Shown: positions 18,249 to 27,918 of the stretch, piece after piece
How positions within the stretch are numbered: position 1 is the first letter of the stretch
How the letters are laid out: each line of letters begins with the position of its first letter
Source of the DNA: Homoserinimonas aerilata
GTDB lineage: Bacteria; Actinomycetota; Actinomycetes; Actinomycetales; Microbacteriaceae
DNA length: 64,000 nt
Direction of reading: 5' to 3'
NCBI RefSeq assembly: GCF_006716125.1
Contig: NZ_VFOM01000001.1
Coordinates: forward strand, 1,488,001-1,552,000
The notes under the pieces: model-generated
The model's database searches: none
The model's input: the letters and a program-made list of their open reading frames with translations, nothing else
Told to the model about the DNA's origin: nothing
Made by a program: the position numbers and the translations under genes

Positions 18249-18650
18249 TCAGCCGTTGACGTACATGGTCGGCACGGCGAGCTGCTGGCCGGGAACGACA
18301 TCCGAACCCTTGAGGGTGTTGAAGCGGAGAAGCTGGGCGATGACCTCGCGGGGATCCTCACCGGGAGCGATCTCCTCGGCGATGCCCCAGAGCGAATCAC
18401 CACCCGAGACCGTGACGTAGCTCAGCTCGGCTGGCCCCGATGCATCCGTGGCCGTCGCCATGCCGCCGTTGAGAGCAACGAAGAGTGCGATCACGACGAG
18501 CGGGAGTGCGGCGAGCGTCATGAGCACGCGGCGACCTCGCTGCGTGATCCGAAGGTGCGAAGCGGCGGCGCGGGGCGCGGCGGTCTCCGAAGCCTCGAAC
18601 GATGCCGGGGCGACCCCGGTGAAATCCATGTCGACTGCTGAGGTGCTCAT
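18249..18650 (-). CDS. SOS-linked LysM membrane protein, candidate cell-division suppressor
   Basis: A 133-residue protein: cytoplasmic N-terminus (1-40), one membrane helix (about 42-62) and an extracytoplasmic LysM peptidoglycan-binding domain (about 78-128, YVTVSGGDSLWGIAEE to PGQQLAVPTMYV). This layout, divergent from lexA under a LexA box, matches the positional class of YneA (Bacillus), DivS (Corynebacterium) and Rv2719c (Mycobacterium), which halt division during DNA damage. Function is inferred from that. ATG 18650 has AGAGG upstream. Its mRNA leader would be about 100 nt and carries two hairpins. Confidence 0.82.
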   Translation of the reverse strand: MSTSAVDMDFTGVAPASFEASETAAPRAAASHLRITQRGRRVLMTLAALPLVVIALFVALNGGMATATDASGPAELSYVTVSGGDSLWGIAEEIAPGEDPREVIAQLLRFNTLKGSDVVPGQQLAVPTMYVNG

Positions 18651-18679
18651 GTGATGCCTCTTCTCTTTCTTGAAACCCG

Positions 18680-18749
18680 CCCTCCGGAAGGAGGGTGAAT
18701 CGAAAGGGGTAGAGCCGCATCCGATGTTCGGCCGGGAACATCGGATGCG
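18680..18749 (-). promoter_or_regulatory. Two hairpins in the mRNA leader of the LysM gene
   Basis: A perfect 14-bp stem (arms 18716-18729 and 18736-18749, 6-nt loop) is followed by CCCTCC-TTCC-GGAGGG (18680-18695) about 30 nt before the start codon. They could slow translation or terminate transcription early. Neither has a U tract. Confidence 0.55.
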
Positions 18750-18760
18750 AAGCTCTGTTC

Positions 18761-18774
18761 CGAACATATATTCG
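18761..18774. promoter_or_regulatory. LexA box of the LysM gene
   Basis: CGAACATATATTCG differs at one position from CGAAC-N4-GTTCG. On the minus strand it overlaps the -10 (TATGTT, 18763-18768) of a promoter whose -35 is TTGCAT (18786-18791) with a 17-bp spacer. LexA binding here would block the LysM gene promoter. Confidence 0.75.
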
Positions 18775-18833
18775 ATTGTTCGAAAATGCAAGGCCCGATT
18801 CGAAACTCTGTGTCAGTGAAGCCGCGACACACT

Positions 18834-18847
18834 CGAACAGGTGTTTG
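18834..18847. promoter_or_regulatory. LexA box of lexA
   Basis: CGAACAGGTGTTTG has one mismatch to CGAAC-N4-GTTCG. It overlaps the -35 (TTGCCT, 18845-18850) of a promoter with -10 TACAGT (18868-18873) and a 17-bp spacer, giving a lexA leader of roughly 57 nt. This fits lexA autoregulation. Confidence 0.72.
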
Positions 18848-18936
18848 CCTCCGGGAACGAAGGCGGATACAGTTTCGACTGTCGCGAGACACACACAATC
18901 AGGAGCCACCGACATTCGGTGCGACAGGAGCAGAAG

Positions 18937-19614
18937 ATGGACGAGAAACCGTCGACACGAAGGCGTAAGAGCCTGAGTGAGAAGCAGCTGTCGATCCTGG
19001 AATTCATCCAGCGCACCGTGTCGTCGCGTGGCTACCCGCCGAGCATGCGCGAGATCGGCGACGCCGTCGGGCTCGCCTCCCTCTCCAGCGTCACCCACCA
19101 GCTCGGCCAGCTCGAGCTCAGCGGCTACATCCGTCGCGACCCCAACCGCCCGCGCGCCATCGAGATCCTCATCGATCTCCCCCAGTCCGAGCGCGGAGAG
19201 CCGGACGGTGAGGAGTACGCGCAGGCTGCACCCATCGGTGACGCAGCGATGGTGCCACTCGTGGGGCGTATCGCCGCCGGAATCCCCATCACGGCCGAAC
19301 AGCAGGTCGAAGAGATCTTCCCGCTCCCCCGCCAGCTCGTCGGCAAGGGCGAACTCTTCATGCTCAAGGTCGTCGGCGAATCAATGATCGACGCCGCGAT
19401 CTGCGACGGCGACTGGGTCGTCGTGCGTCAGCAGAAGACGGCCGAGAACGGCGAGATCGTCGCGGCGATGCTCGACGAGGAGGCCACCGTCAAGGTGTTC
19501 CGCCAGCGCGATGGGCACACCTGGCTGCTGCCGCGCAACAGCAACTTCGAGCCGATCCTCGGCGACTACGCCCAGATTCTCGGCAAGGTCGTCGCCGTAC
19601 TGCGTTCCGTCTGA
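18937..19614 (+). CDS. lexA: LexA repressor, SOS regulator
   Basis: DNA-binding repressor and self-cleaving protease of the SOS response. The 225 residues start [18 protein letters not shown] winged-helix domain (about 10-75) has the recognition helix around [14 protein letters not shown]. The Ala114-Gly115 cleavage site lies in VGRIAAGIP, with the catalytic Ser149 in [11 protein letters not shown] and Lys186 in [11 protein letters not shown] 18937 has AGGAG upstream. It is divergent from the LysM gene and converges on hflX with a 13-nt gap. Confidence 0.97.
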   Translation: MDEKPSTRRRKSLSEKQLSILEFIQRTVSSRGYPPSMREIGDAVGLASLSSVTHQLGQLELSGYIRRDPNRPRAIEILIDLPQSERGEPDGEEYAQAAPIGDAAMVPLVGRIAAGIPITAEQQVEEIFPLPRQLVGKGELFMLKVVGESMIDAAICDGDWVVVRQQKTAENGEIVAAMLDEEATVKVFRQRDGHTWLLPRNSNFEPILGDYAQILGKVVAVLRSV

Positions 19615-19627
19615 GACGCCGTTTCGT

Positions 19628-21157
19628 CTAGGACGCCCCTGCGGCGACGAACTCGCTGTACGTCGCAACATCCTGCTCACGCACGAGTGCGTGAACCCGG
19701 GTTCCCGCCTCCTCGTAGTCCGTCGACGTGATGATGCCGCGGCCATGGAGTGACGCCACGATGTCGCCACGGTCATAGGGCACCAGAAGCTCAACCTCGA
19801 CCGACGGCGCCGGAAGAAGCTCCTCGATCCTCCGGAGCAGCTCCTCGACACCCTCACCCGAACGCGCCGAGACGAAGATGCCATCCGGCTGCAGACCACG
19901 GAGCAGCATCCGCTGATCCTCGTCTGCGAGGTCTGCCTTGTTGAAGGCCACGATCTCGGGGATGTCGCGTGCGCCCACCTCACCGATGACGTCACGCACC
20001 GTCGCCAGCTGGCTCGCCGGATCGGGGTGTGAGGCGTCGACGACATGCACAATGACATCCGACTCCGCCACCTCCTCGAGGGTCGAACGGAACGCCTCGA
20101 CGAGCTGATGCGGCAGATTGCGCACGAACCCGACGGTGTCGACGAGGGTGTACCCGCGCCCGTCCGCCGTGACGGTCTTGCGCACCGTCGCATCAAGCGT
20201 CGCGAACAGCGCGTTCTCGACGAGAACACCGGCGCTCGTGATGCGATTGAGAAGACTCGACTTGCCCGCATTCGTGTAGCCGGTGATGGCCACGCTCGAC
20301 ACCTCGAAGCGATTGCGATTGGCACGCTTCGTCTCGCGGGCCGGCTTGAACTCCTTGATCTGCTTGCGCAGCTTGGACATCCGGGTGTGGATGTGACGCC
20401 GATCGAGCTCGATCTTCGTCTCACCGGGGCCACGGCTGCCCATACCCGCGCCGGCACCGCCGACCTGACCACCGGCCTGGCGCGACATCGACTCACCCCA
20501 ACCACGCAGCCTCGGGAGGAGATACTCGAGCTGAGCGAGCTCCACCTGCGCCTTGCCCTCACGGCTCTTCGCATGCTGGCTGAAGATGTCGAGGATGACC
20601 GCCGTGCGGTCGATGACCTTCACATTGATGACATCCTCGAGCGCGCGACGCTGGCTCGGGGCGAGCTCGCCGTCGACGATGACCGTGTCGGCGCCCACGG
20701 CCGCAACCACCCCGCGCAGCTCCTGTGCCTTGCCCTTGCCGAAATAAGTGCTCGGATCGGGAGTGGCCCGCTTCTGCAGCAGGCCGTCGAGAACGACAGC
20801 GCCCGCCGTCTCCGCCAGCGCGAACAGCTCGCGCATGGAGTTCTCCGCCTCCTGCGCATTGCCCTGCGAATAGATGCCGATGAGCACGACCTGCTCCAGA
20901 CGGAGCTGGCGATACTCGACCTCGGTGACGTCCTCCAGCTCGGTCGACAGCCCGGCGACACGACGCAGCGCCTCGCGGTCATCGCGATCGAGCTGGTCGC
21001 CATCCGAATCGACGGAGACGACGGCACCGTCGGACTGCAACGCCTGCGCGCGGCCGCTCGAGAAGATCGTGTAGCCGGCGGGACGCTGAGATGCGCTCGA
21101 CAGGATGCGCTCGATGACGTCGTCGTCATTCGCGTCTTCTGCTTTAACTTCAGTCAT
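19628..21157 (-). CDS. hflX: GTPase HflX
   Basis: Ribosome-associated GTPase implicated in splitting stalled or 100S ribosomes. The 509 residues have an N-terminal HflX domain (about 85-220, with TYFGKGKAQELRGVV), a glycine-rich linker (GGQVGGAGAGMGSRGPGE, starting near 229) and a G domain with Walker A GYTNAGKS (293-300), DTVGFVRNLP and NKAD. The first ~80 acidic residues are poorly conserved. The ATG at 21157 is chosen because TAGGGT ends 7 nt before it (leaderless). A further-upstream methionine would lie beyond that promoter. Confidence 0.94.
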   Translation of the reverse strand: MTEVKAEDANDDDVIERILSSASQRPAGYTIFSSGRAQALQSDGAVVSVDSDGDQLDRDDREALRRVAGLSTELEDVTEVEYRQLRLEQVVLIGIYSQGNAQEAENSMRELFALAETAGAVVLDGLLQKRATPDPSTYFGKGKAQELRGVVAAVGADTVIVDGELAPSQRRALEDVINVKVIDRTAVILDIFSQHAKSREGKAQVELAQLEYLLPRLRGWGESMSRQAGGQVGGAGAGMGSRGPGETKIELDRRHIHTRMSKLRKQIKEFKPARETKRANRNRFEVSSVAITGYTNAGKSSLLNRITSAGVLVENALFATLDATVRKTVTADGRGYTLVDTVGFVRNLPHQLVEAFRSTLEEVAESDVIVHVVDASHPDPASQLATVRDVIGEVGARDIPEIVAFNKADLADEDQRMLLRGLQPDGIFVSARSGEGVEELLRRIEELLPAPSVEVELLVPYDRGDIVASLHGRGIITSTDYEEAGTRVHALVREQDVATYSEFVAAGAS

Positions 21158-21164
21158 TGGGTTA

Positions 21165-21170
21165 ACCCTA
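21165..21170 (-). promoter_or_regulatory. Leaderless-type -10 element of hflX
   Basis: TAGGGT on the minus strand ends 7 nt before ATG 21157. Only 42 bp separate this start codon from that of the divergent methyltransferase gene, leaving no room for ordinary leaders. Confidence 0.55.
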
Positions 21171-21186
21171 GTTCCTTGGTATTGGG

Positions 21187-21192
21187 TAAGTT
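21187..21192 (+). promoter_or_regulatory. Leaderless-type -10 element of the RsmC-like gene
   Basis: TAAGTT on the plus strand ends 7 nt before ATG 21200, back-to-back with the hflX element 16 bp away. Confidence 0.55.
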
Positions 21193-21199
21193 TCTCTGC

Positions 21200-21808
21200 A
21201 TGGCCAATGAGCACTACTTCTCTTCACTTCCCGAGAGTGAGCTCAAACTTCGCCAGATCACCGTCACACTCGCGGGCCAGCCCTATGCACTGACCACCGC
21301 CGGCGGCGTCTTCAGCCCCGAGCGGCTCGACGCCGGAACACAGGTGCTGCTGTCGAACATGCCACCCGTTCCTCCCGGAGGGAATCTCCTTGATCTCGGC
21401 TGCGGATGGGGGCCCATCGCGCTGACCATGGCGATCGAATCGCCCCACGCCACCGTCTGGGCGGTCGATGTCAACGAGCGCTCGCTCGATCTGACCCGCC
21501 GCAACGCCGAGGCTCTCGGCCTCACCAACATCAACGCCGTGCTGCCCGAGGATGTTCCCGACGACGTGGACTTCATGACCATCCGCTCCAATCCGCCGAT
21601 CCGCGTCGGCAAGGACGTGCTGCACGACATGCTCACGCACTGGCTGCCCCGACTGCAGCCATCGACGGACGCCTGGCTCGTCGTGCAGCGAAATCTGGGC
21701 TCTGACTCGCTGCACCGCTGGCTCGACGGCGCCCTCGCATCCGACTTCTCCGTGTCACGGGCAGCCACCAACAAGGGCTACCGCGTTCTGCGCGTCCGCA
21801 GGCGCTGA
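21200..21808 (+). CDS. Class I SAM-dependent methyltransferase, RsmC-like small domain
   Basis: A 202-residue methyltransferase of the MTS family (PF05175-like). The SAM-binding motif is NLLDLGCGWGPIALTMA (about 62-78), followed by the acidic VWAVDVNERSLDL and the catalytic NPP-type motif SNPPIRVGKD, seen in N-methylating RNA/protein enzymes. It equals one half of E. coli RsmC/RlmG, so an rRNA guanine target is plausible but unproven. Divergent from hflX and convergent on dapF (18-nt gap). Confidence 0.83.
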   Translation: MANEHYFSSLPESELKLRQITVTLAGQPYALTTAGGVFSPERLDAGTQVLLSNMPPVPPGGNLLDLGCGWGPIALTMAIESPHATVWAVDVNERSLDLTRRNAEALGLTNINAVLPEDVPDDVDFMTIRSNPPIRVGKDVLHDMLTHWLPRLQPSTDAWLVVQRNLGSDSLHRWLDGALASDFSVSRAATNKGYRVLRVRRR

Positions 21809-21826
21809 CCTCGCCGCTCAGGATGC

Positions 21827-22702
21827 CTACAGGCTGAGATCGCCCTCGAACACGAGCGTCGCAGGCCCACTCAGGGAGACGTGCTCTCCGTCTTCGGCAG
21901 GCCACATGCGCACGCCGAGCGTTCCGCCCGGAACCTCGACCCGCCAGTTGTTCGGCGCGCCCGCCCCCGCCCAGTGACGCGTCGCGAGGGCAGCCGCGAC
22001 AGCACCGGTGCCGCAGGAGAGCGTCTCACCGCTGCCGCGCTCGTGCACCCTCATGGTGATGTTGCCGACACCATCGACGACGAGCGGATCGCTTGGAACG
22101 ACGAACTCGACATTGGCGCCGGCCTCAGGCACGGGTTCGAGCACGGGGATATAGCCGAGGTCGAGCTCGGCGAGCTCATCGAGCGACGACAGCGCCACGA
22201 CCACATGCGGATTGCCGACGTTGATGCCGAGCCCGGGCCTCGCCACCGGGAGGTTCTTCGCCCGCACGAGGGGCTCACCCCCATCGAGCGACCAGCGCCC
22301 GAGATCGACCTGGAAGCCGCGCTGGTTGCGCTGCAGATCGCGCACGCCCGCGCGGGTGCCGACAGTGAGCGTGTCGTTGGGCCCCAGATCGACGAGACCG
22401 TTCGTCGTGAGGTACTCGGCGAAGACGCGGATGCCGTTGCCACACATCTCCGACGGGGAGCCGTCGGAGTTGTGGTAATCCATGAACCACTCCGCGCCGT
22501 CATCCTCGGCAAGGGCCGCAGCACCCTCCGGAAGACTACGAGAGCGGACCGCCCTGATGATGCCATCGGCGCCGACGCCGAAATGCCGATCGGCGATCGC
22601 CGCAAGCTGCTTCGGGCTCAGCTCCACCTCGCCGTCGGGGTCGGAGAACAGCACGAAGTCGTTGCCCGTGCCGTGGCCCTTGGTGAAGTGAATCTCTGGC
22701 AT
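21827..22702 (-). CDS. dapF: Diaminopimelate epimerase
   Basis: PLP-independent racemase making meso-diaminopimelate for lysine and peptidoglycan. The 291 residues (from [15 protein letters not shown]) carry the two catalytic cysteines, Cys87 in [12 protein letters not shown] and Cys230 in [14 protein letters not shown], in two mirrored halves. Two ATG codons lie in tandem (22705 and 22702). The second is chosen because TATCCT ends 6 nt before it. It follows miaA on the same strand with about 28 nt between. Confidence 0.96.
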   Translation of the reverse strand: MPEIHFTKGHGTGNDFVLFSDPDGEVELSPKQLAAIADRHFGVGADGIIRAVRSRSLPEGAAALAEDDGAEWFMDYHNSDGSPSEMCGNGIRVFAEYLTTNGLVDLGPNDTLTVGTRAGVRDLQRNQRGFQVDLGRWSLDGGEPLVRAKNLPVARPGLGINVGNPHVVVALSSLDELAELDLGYIPVLEPVPEAGANVEFVVPSDPLVVDGVGNITMRVHERGSGETLSCGTGAVAAALATRHWAGAGAPNNWRVEVPGGTLGVRMWPAEDGEHVSLSGPATLVFEGDLSL

Positions 22703-22708
22703 CATCCA

Positions 22709-22714
22709 AGGATA
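22709..22714 (-). promoter_or_regulatory. Leaderless-type -10 element of dapF
   Basis: TATCCT ends 6 nt before the second of two tandem ATG codons of dapF, just after the miaA stop. It supports an independent promoter for dapF. Confidence 0.5.
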
Positions 22715-22730
22715 GTTCGGCAGGCGGACG

Positions 22731-23654
22731 TCACCGCACGCTGAGCGCGAACGCATCCTCGATCAGCGCAGGGGCATCATGGTCGAACCACGTCGTCGCC
22801 GCGTACCGCCGGAACCAGCTCACCTGCCGACGCGCATACTTGCGGGTGAGCGCCTGGGTCAGCTCGATCGCCTGCCCCTGGCTCAGCTCGCCCCTGAGCT
22901 CGCCGATCGCCTGCGCGTAACCGATGGCGCGGCTCGCGGTGACGCCGCGCTCGATCCCGCGCTCCCGGAGCATCCGCACCTCATCAAGCAGCCCGTCGCG
23001 CCACATCCCCTCGACCCGCTCGTCGAGTCGGGCCACCAGCTCGGCCCTCTCGGCGCGCACCCCTATGACCCGGGTGTCGGCATGCCAGGTGGCGCCCTCA
23101 TCCGGCAACCCGGAGCCGAACGGCTCCCCCGTGAGCTCGACGACCTCGAGCGCACGCACGATGCGGCGAGCGTTGTGCGGCCCGATGGACTCCGCTGCGG
23201 CCGGATCCAGCTGCCGCAGACGCTGGAACAGGATGCCGGGACCCACCTCGGCGAGCTCCGCCTCGAGTCTGGCCCGCACCGCAGCATCCGTGCCCGGGAA
23301 TCGGAAGTCGTAGATCACCGAAGAGACATAGAGACCGGAGCCGCCCACCATGATCGGAACAGCGCCACGCGCCAGGATGTCGCCGATCACCGCGCGAGCC
23401 TGCACCTGGTAGTCGGCGACGCTCGCCTCGTCGGTGACATCGAGCACGTCGAACATGTGGTGCGGGATGCCGCGGCGCTCGGCGATCGGAAGCTTGGCCG
23501 TACCGATATCCATGCCCCTGTACAGCTGCATCGCATCCGCATTGACGATCTCGGTCGGCCTGCCGGCGCTCGCCAGCCGCGCCGCCAGCTCCAGGGAGAG
23601 CGCCGTCTTGCCCGTGCCGGTCGCGCCGACAAGGACGATGAGGGGAAGCACCAC
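22731..23654 (-). CDS. miaA: tRNA dimethylallyltransferase
   Basis: Adds the dimethylallyl group to A37 of tRNAs reading UNN codons. The 307 residues have P-loop GATGTGKT (10-17), [17 protein letters not shown] (substrate site), [14 protein letters not shown] and the C-terminal RQVSWFRR. The start is GTG 23654, directly abutting the miaB stop (TAG-GTG), so the two enzymes acting in sequence on the same base are co-expressed. Confidence 0.96.
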   Translation of the reverse strand: MVLPLIVLVGATGTGKTALSLELAARLASAGRPTEIVNADAMQLYRGMDIGTAKLPIAERRGIPHHMFDVLDVTDEASVADYQVQARAVIGDILARGAVPIMVGGSGLYVSSVIYDFRFPGTDAAVRARLEAELAEVGPGILFQRLRQLDPAAAESIGPHNARRIVRALEVVELTGEPFGSGLPDEGATWHADTRVIGVRAERAELVARLDERVEGMWRDGLLDEVRMLRERGIERGVTASRAIGYAQAIGELRGELSQGQAIELTQALTRKYARRQVSWFRRYAATTWFDHDAPALIEDAFALSVR

Positions 23655-25211
23655 CTAGCGCAGGCCGTCGGACGAATCGTAGATCGGCGTCGTGGCCACG
23701 CGCAGCGTTGGGAGGCCGAGCGAGACCCGTGCCGGTGCGGAGGACCCAGCAGAGGTGGCCGGGACGCCGCAGGAGGCCGCCTCGGCGCGATCCCAGGCAT
23801 CGCCCGCCGTTGTGCGTCGGACAGCGAAACCTCCGCCCACAGCGGTGTCGGCGATCAGATAGAAAGGCTTCGCCTCAGAGACGGTGACCGTGACGACATC
23901 GCCCGGACGCGGCACCTCGGCACCCGTCGGCACATCGAAGTGGACCAAGCGACTGTCCTCCGCGCGCCCCGAGAGGCGATGCGTCTGGGCATCCTTGCTG
24001 CCCTCGGCGGAGACCATGACGTTCACGGTCGTGCCGACGAGCGCCCGGTTCTCCTCCCAGGAGATTCGATCCTGCAGGGCGGTGAGCCGCTCGTAGCGTT
24101 CCTGAACGACCGCCTTCGGCACCTGCTCGTCCATCGTCGCCGCCGGCGTGCCCTCACGGATCGAATACTGGAAGGTGAAGGCAGAGGCGAAACGCGCCCT
24201 CTCCACCACGCGGAGGGTCTCCTGGAAGTCCTCCTCCGTCTCGCCGGGGAAGCCGACGATGATGTCCGTCGAGATCGCCGCGTTCGGGATGCGCTCGCGA
24301 ACGCGATCGAGGATGCCGAGGAAGCGTTCAGAGCGGTAGCTGCGGCGCATCGCCTTCAGGATGCGGTCCGAACCCGACTGCAGGGGCATGTGAAGCTGCG
24401 GCATGACCGCGGGCGTCTCCGCCATCGCCTCGATGACATCGTCGGTGAAGGCCGCCGGATGCGGGCTTGTGAAGCGGATGCGCTCGAGGCGGCGAATCTC
24501 GCCGGCGGCACGCAGCAACTTGCCGAAGGCGTGGCGGTCGCCGAACTCGACACCATAGGAGTTGACGTTCTGGCCGAGCAGAGTCACCTCGATGGCTCCG
24601 TCGTCGACGAGCGCCTGAACCTCGGCGAGGATGTCGCCCGGCCGGCGATCCTTCTCCTTGCCGCGCAGCGCCGGCACGATGCAGAAGGTGCAGGTGTTGT
24701 TGCAGCCCACCGAGATGGACACCCAGCCGCTGTGCGTGGACTCCCGGCGGGTCGGCAGCGTGGAGGGGAAGACCTCGAGCGATTCGAGGATCTCGAGTTG
24801 GGCCTCACCGTTGTGGCGGGCACGTTCGAGCAGGGTCGGGAGCGAGCCCATGTTGTGCGTGCCGAACACGACATCGACCCAGGGCGCCTTCTCGAGGATG
24901 GTGCTCTTGTCCTTCTGGGCGAGGCATCCGCCGACCGCGATCTGCATCCCCTCGTGCTCACGCTTGATCGAGGCGAGCATTCCCAGATTGCCGTACAGCT
25001 TGTTGTCGGCGTTCTCGCGCACGGCGCAGGTGTTGATGACGACGACATCGGCCTGCCCCTCGGTCGCGCGCACATAGCCCGCAGCCTCGAGCGAGCCGCT
25101 GAGCCGCTCGGAGTCGTGGACATTCATCTGACAGCCGTAGGTGCGCACCTCATAGCTGCGCGGAACGGCGGAGGTCGGGGCGGCTGAATCGGCGGGGGCG
25201 AGCGTGGTCAT
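23655..25211 (-). CDS. miaB: tRNA-2-methylthio-N6-dimethylallyladenosine synthase
   Basis: Radical-SAM methylthiotransferase that adds the 2-methylthio group to i6A37. The 518 residues have the N-terminal cluster cysteines 27, 62 and 96 ([25 protein letters not shown]), the radical-SAM motif CNNTCTFC (Cys 170, 174, 177) and a TRAM domain (about 375-450). About 50 extra C-terminal residues ([12 protein letters not shown] onward) have no clear domain. ATG 25211. Forms an operon with miaA. Confidence 0.96.
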   Translation of the reverse strand: MTTLAPADSAAPTSAVPRSYEVRTYGCQMNVHDSERLSGSLEAAGYVRATEGQADVVVINTCAVRENADNKLYGNLGMLASIKREHEGMQIAVGGCLAQKDKSTILEKAPWVDVVFGTHNMGSLPTLLERARHNGEAQLEILESLEVFPSTLPTRRESTHSGWVSISVGCNNTCTFCIVPALRGKEKDRRPGDILAEVQALVDDGAIEVTLLGQNVNSYGVEFGDRHAFGKLLRAAGEIRRLERIRFTSPHPAAFTDDVIEAMAETPAVMPQLHMPLQSGSDRILKAMRRSYRSERFLGILDRVRERIPNAAISTDIIVGFPGETEEDFQETLRVVERARFASAFTFQYSIREGTPAATMDEQVPKAVVQERYERLTALQDRISWEENRALVGTTVNVMVSAEGSKDAQTHRLSGRAEDSRLVHFDVPTGAEVPRPGDVVTVTVSEAKPFYLIADTAVGGGFAVRRTTAGDAWDRAEAASCGVPATSAGSSAPARVSLGLPTLRVATTPIYDSSDGLR

Positions 25212-25274
25212 GATGGGGTAAAGCCTAACTCTGCCGGGCCAGAGAGGCGTTCTGCGGTGCTGCCCGGCGCGGCC

Positions 25275-26096
25275 TCAGCGCCACCAGCCGTCGAACGGCG
25301 AGACCGGCAGAGCGCGTTTGTGCCGGGTGGCCAGGAAGCGCTGCTCGATCGCCTGCGCCACCCCCTGCGCGACCTCGCGGCCCTCAAGAAAGTCATCGAT
25401 GTCGTCGTAGGCCAGCCCCAGGTTGGCCTCATCGCTCTGGCCGGGGGTCCCGTCGAGCAGATCGGCCGTGGGCACCTTGAGGAACAGGCGTTCGGGGGCT
25501 CCCAGATGCTGAAGCAACTGCCGGCCCTGACGCTTGGTGAGGCCGGAGAGCGGAAGCACATCTGCACCGCCGTCTCCGAACTTGGTGAAGAAGCCGGTCA
25601 CGGCCTCCGCGGCATGGTCGGTGCCGACGACGAGCAGACCAGACTGGCCCGCGATCGCGTACTGGGCGATCATGCGTGCCCTGGCCTTGACGTTGCCCTT
25701 CGTGAAATCCTGCATCTCGGTGCCCACGCCGTCGAGGTATTCCGCCTCGAAGCCGTCGACCCCGCGCTGCACATTGAAGGTGAGCTCGCGGTCGGCCCGA
25801 ATGAATTCGAGCGCAAGCTGCGCATCATCTTCGTCACGCTGTACCGCGTAGGGCAGGCGTACCGCGATGAACTCTGCTTCGCCACCGGATGCTCTCACCC
25901 GCTCGGCCGCGAGCTGGCAGATTCTGCCCGCAAGAGACGAATCCTGCCCGCCGCTGATGCCGAGCACCAGTCCGCGTGCCCCCGTCGCCGCAAGGTAGTC
26001 CGTGAGAAAACTCAGGCGGCGCTCAAGCTCCTCGCCGGGGTCGATCTCCGGCACGGAGTGGAGTTCGGCGATGATCTGGGACTGGAGCTCACGCAT
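25275..26096 (-). CDS. nadE: Ammonia-dependent NAD+ synthetase
   Basis: Final step of NAD synthesis: adenylation of deamido-NAD, then amidation with ammonia. The 273 residues have the PP-loop SGGQDS (48-53), and the usual [14 protein letters not shown] and [11 protein letters not shown] near the C-terminus. No glutaminase domain is attached, so it depends on free ammonia. Start ATG 26096 follows TAGGTT by 6 nt. It lies between recX and miaB, an extra gene relative to the usual recX-miaB order. Confidence 0.95.
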   Translation of the reverse strand: MRELQSQIIAELHSVPEIDPGEELERRLSFLTDYLAATGARGLVLGISGGQDSSLAGRICQLAAERVRASGGEAEFIAVRLPYAVQRDEDDAQLALEFIRADRELTFNVQRGVDGFEAEYLDGVGTEMQDFTKGNVKARARMIAQYAIAGQSGLLVVGTDHAAEAVTGFFTKFGDGGADVLPLSGLTKRQGRQLLQHLGAPERLFLKVPTADLLDGTPGQSDEANLGLAYDDIDDFLEGREVAQGVAQAIEQRFLATRHKRALPVSPFDGWWR

Positions 26097-26102
26097 AGGA
26101 AG

Positions 26103-26108
26103 AACCTA
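26103..26108 (-). promoter_or_regulatory. Leaderless-type -10 element of nadE
   Basis: TAGGTT ends 6 nt before the nadE ATG in the 26-nt gap after recX. Confidence 0.5.
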
Positions 26109-26122
26109 CCCGGTGGTGACAG

Positions 26123-26830
26123 TCATTCGAAGCGCACTCCCCCGGAGCGGCTGCCGCCCTTGAGCGCGCCGGCAACGGCCTCCCGGACGATCGACGAGGA
26201 GTAGCCCTTGCGCGTGAGGAACGCCGTGAGGCGGCGCTCGGCGGTGGCGGCATCGTAGGAACGCAACTGCGACGCCCGCTTCTCGGCGAGTTCACGCGCG
26301 CGCTCTCTCTCGTCTCCCGCCTCCAACTGCTCGAGGGCCTCATCGATCAGTTGCTGATCAATGTGTCGACGCCTGAGCTCCGAGACGATGCCCTGCCTGC
26401 CGAGCCCCTTGCGTTCGTGCTGGGTACGCACCAGGGTCTCTGCAAGGGCTGCGTCATCGATGAGCCCGACCGACTCAAGCCGTGCCACCTCGGCCTCGAT
26501 CAGCTGCTCGTCGATCTCTCGGGAACGCAGCAGACCCTCGATCTCCCAGCGCGACATATTGCGGCGGGTGAGGCCGGCAAGGCTGACGTTCTCGGCCCGC
26601 CGCGCCTGACGCTCCGGGCCCCGACGGCTGCTCGCCGGTGCCGCCGAGCCACCCGCTGCCGGGGCATCAGCCTGTGACACTGCAGCCGCTTCTTCTGCCC
26701 CCTCGGGGAGGAGCGCGTCTTCGGTAGCGGCGGCGGGTCTGGCGCCCGGCAGATAGATGACGGGCGCCAGACGATCGTCGCGAGACTCGCCCGATGAGCT
26801 GGCCTTCGAGGGAATCCGGTGGACGGACAT
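26123..26830 (-). CDS. recX: RecX regulatory protein with long N-terminal extension
   Basis: Modulator that caps RecA filaments. The 235 residues have a RecX domain of three-helix repeats in the C-terminal ~150 residues (SRWEIEGLLRSREIDEQLIE, LGRQGIVSELRRRHID, RRLTAFLTRKGYSSSIVREA). The first ~85 residues are Ala/Pro-rich and apparently disordered, longer than in E. coli RecX. Start ATG 26830 lies 8 nt after the recA stop, so expression is linked to SOS induction of recA. Confidence 0.92.
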   Translation of the reverse strand: MSVHRIPSKASSSGESRDDRLAPVIYLPGARPAAATEDALLPEGAEEAAAVSQADAPAAGGSAAPASSRRGPERQARRAENVSLAGLTRRNMSRWEIEGLLRSREIDEQLIEAEVARLESVGLIDDAALAETLVRTQHERKGLGRQGIVSELRRRHIDQQLIDEALEQLEAGDERERARELAEKRASQLRSYDAATAERRLTAFLTRKGYSSSIVREAVAGALKGGSRSGGVRFE

Positions 26831-26838
26831 GATGACTG

Positions 26839-27918
26839 CTAGCTCGCTGCCTTGCTGCGGCTCGCAAGCTTCGGCGCGATCGGCTCGACGGCGACCTCGG
26901 CCGGTGCGACGGCCTTCAGATCTTGACCGATGCCGAGCTTGATGAGGATCTTGTCTTCGATCTCCTTGGCGACATCCGGGTTCTCGGTCAGGTAGCGACG
27001 CGAGTTCTCCTTGCCCTGGCCGAGCTGGTCGCCGTCGTAGGTGTACCACGCGCCCGACTTGCGAACGATCTCGTGCTCGACACCGAAGTCGATCAGGCTG
27101 CCCTCGCGGGAGATTCCGATGCCGTAGAGGATGTCGAATTCGGCCTGCTTGAACGGCGGGGCCATCTTGTTCTTCACGACCTTGACGCGGGTGCGGTTGC
27201 CCACCGCATCCGTGCCGTCCTTGAGGGTCTCGATACGGCGGATGTCGAGGCGGACCGACGCATAGAACTTGAGCGCCTTACCGCCGGCGGTCGTCTCGGG
27301 GCTGCCGAAGAACACACCGATCTTCTCGCGGAGCTGGTTGATGAAGATCATCGTCGTGTTGGTCGAGCTGAGGCCACCGGTGAGCTTGCGCAGAGCCTGC
27401 GACATGAGCCGCGCCTGGAGGCCGACATGGGTGTCACCCATCTCGCCCTCGATCTCGGCCCGAGGCACGAGAGCGGCGACGGAGTCGATGACGATGAGGT
27501 CGATGGACCCCGAGCGCACCAGCATGTCGGCGATCTCGAGGGCCTGCTCACCGGTGTCGGGCTGAGAGACCAGCAGGGCGTCGATGTCGACCCCCAGAGA
27601 CTTGGCATACTCGGGGTCGAGGGCGTGCTCGGCGTCGATGAAGGCGGCGATGCCGCCCGCCCGCTGGGCGTTCGCGATGGCGTGCAGCGTGAGCGTGGTC
27701 TTACCAGAGGACTCTGGACCGTAGATCTCGACGATGCGGCCACGCGGGAGCCCCCCGATACCGAGTGCGACGTCAAGGGCGATGGAGCCGGTGGGGATCA
27801 CGGCGACAGGCGCACGCTCGTCGCTGCCGAGGCGCATGACGGAACCCTTGCCGAACTGCCGGTCGATCTGGGCGAGGGCCGTGTCGAGGGCCTTCTCGCG
27901 GTCTGCTGCTGATGCCAT
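26839..27918 (-). CDS. recA: Recombinase RecA
   Basis: Strand-exchange protein and LexA co-protease. The 359 residues start [19 protein letters not shown], with Walker A GPESSGKT (67-74), Walker [20 protein letters not shown], and the L2-loop and [11 protein letters not shown] region. An acidic/basic C-terminal tail follows. No intein is present. ATG 27918 is preceded by AGGAG. The predicted SOS promoter lies about 230 nt upstream, so the message has a long leader. Confidence 0.98.
   Translation of the reverse strand: MASAADREKALDTALAQIDRQFGKGSVMRLGSDERAPVAVIPTGSIALDVALGIGGLPRGRIVEIYGPESSGKTTLTLHAIANAQRAGGIAAFIDAEHALDPEYAKSLGVDIDALLVSQPDTGEQALEIADMLVRSGSIDLIVIDSVAALVPRAEIEGEMGDTHVGLQARLMSQALRKLTGGLSSTNTTMIFINQLREKIGVFFGSPETTAGGKALKFYASVRLDIRRIETLKDGTDAVGNRTRVKVVKNKMAPPFKQAEFDILYGIGISREGSLIDFGVEHEIVRKSGAWYTYDGDQLGQGKENSRRYLTENPDVAKEIEDKILIKLGIGQDLKAVAPAEVAVEPIAPKLASRSKAAS

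Noticed and set aside
20045..21199. Long N-terminal extension of the RsmC-like methyltransferase
   Set aside because: It is antisense to hflX. The ATG at 21200 has its own -10 element and gives a normal methyltransferase domain.
22779..25187. Open frame of about 800 codons on the plus strand opposite miaA and miaB
   Set aside because: Arg/Asp/Glu/His-rich shadow sequence without family motifs; miaA and miaB on the other strand are complete and conserved.
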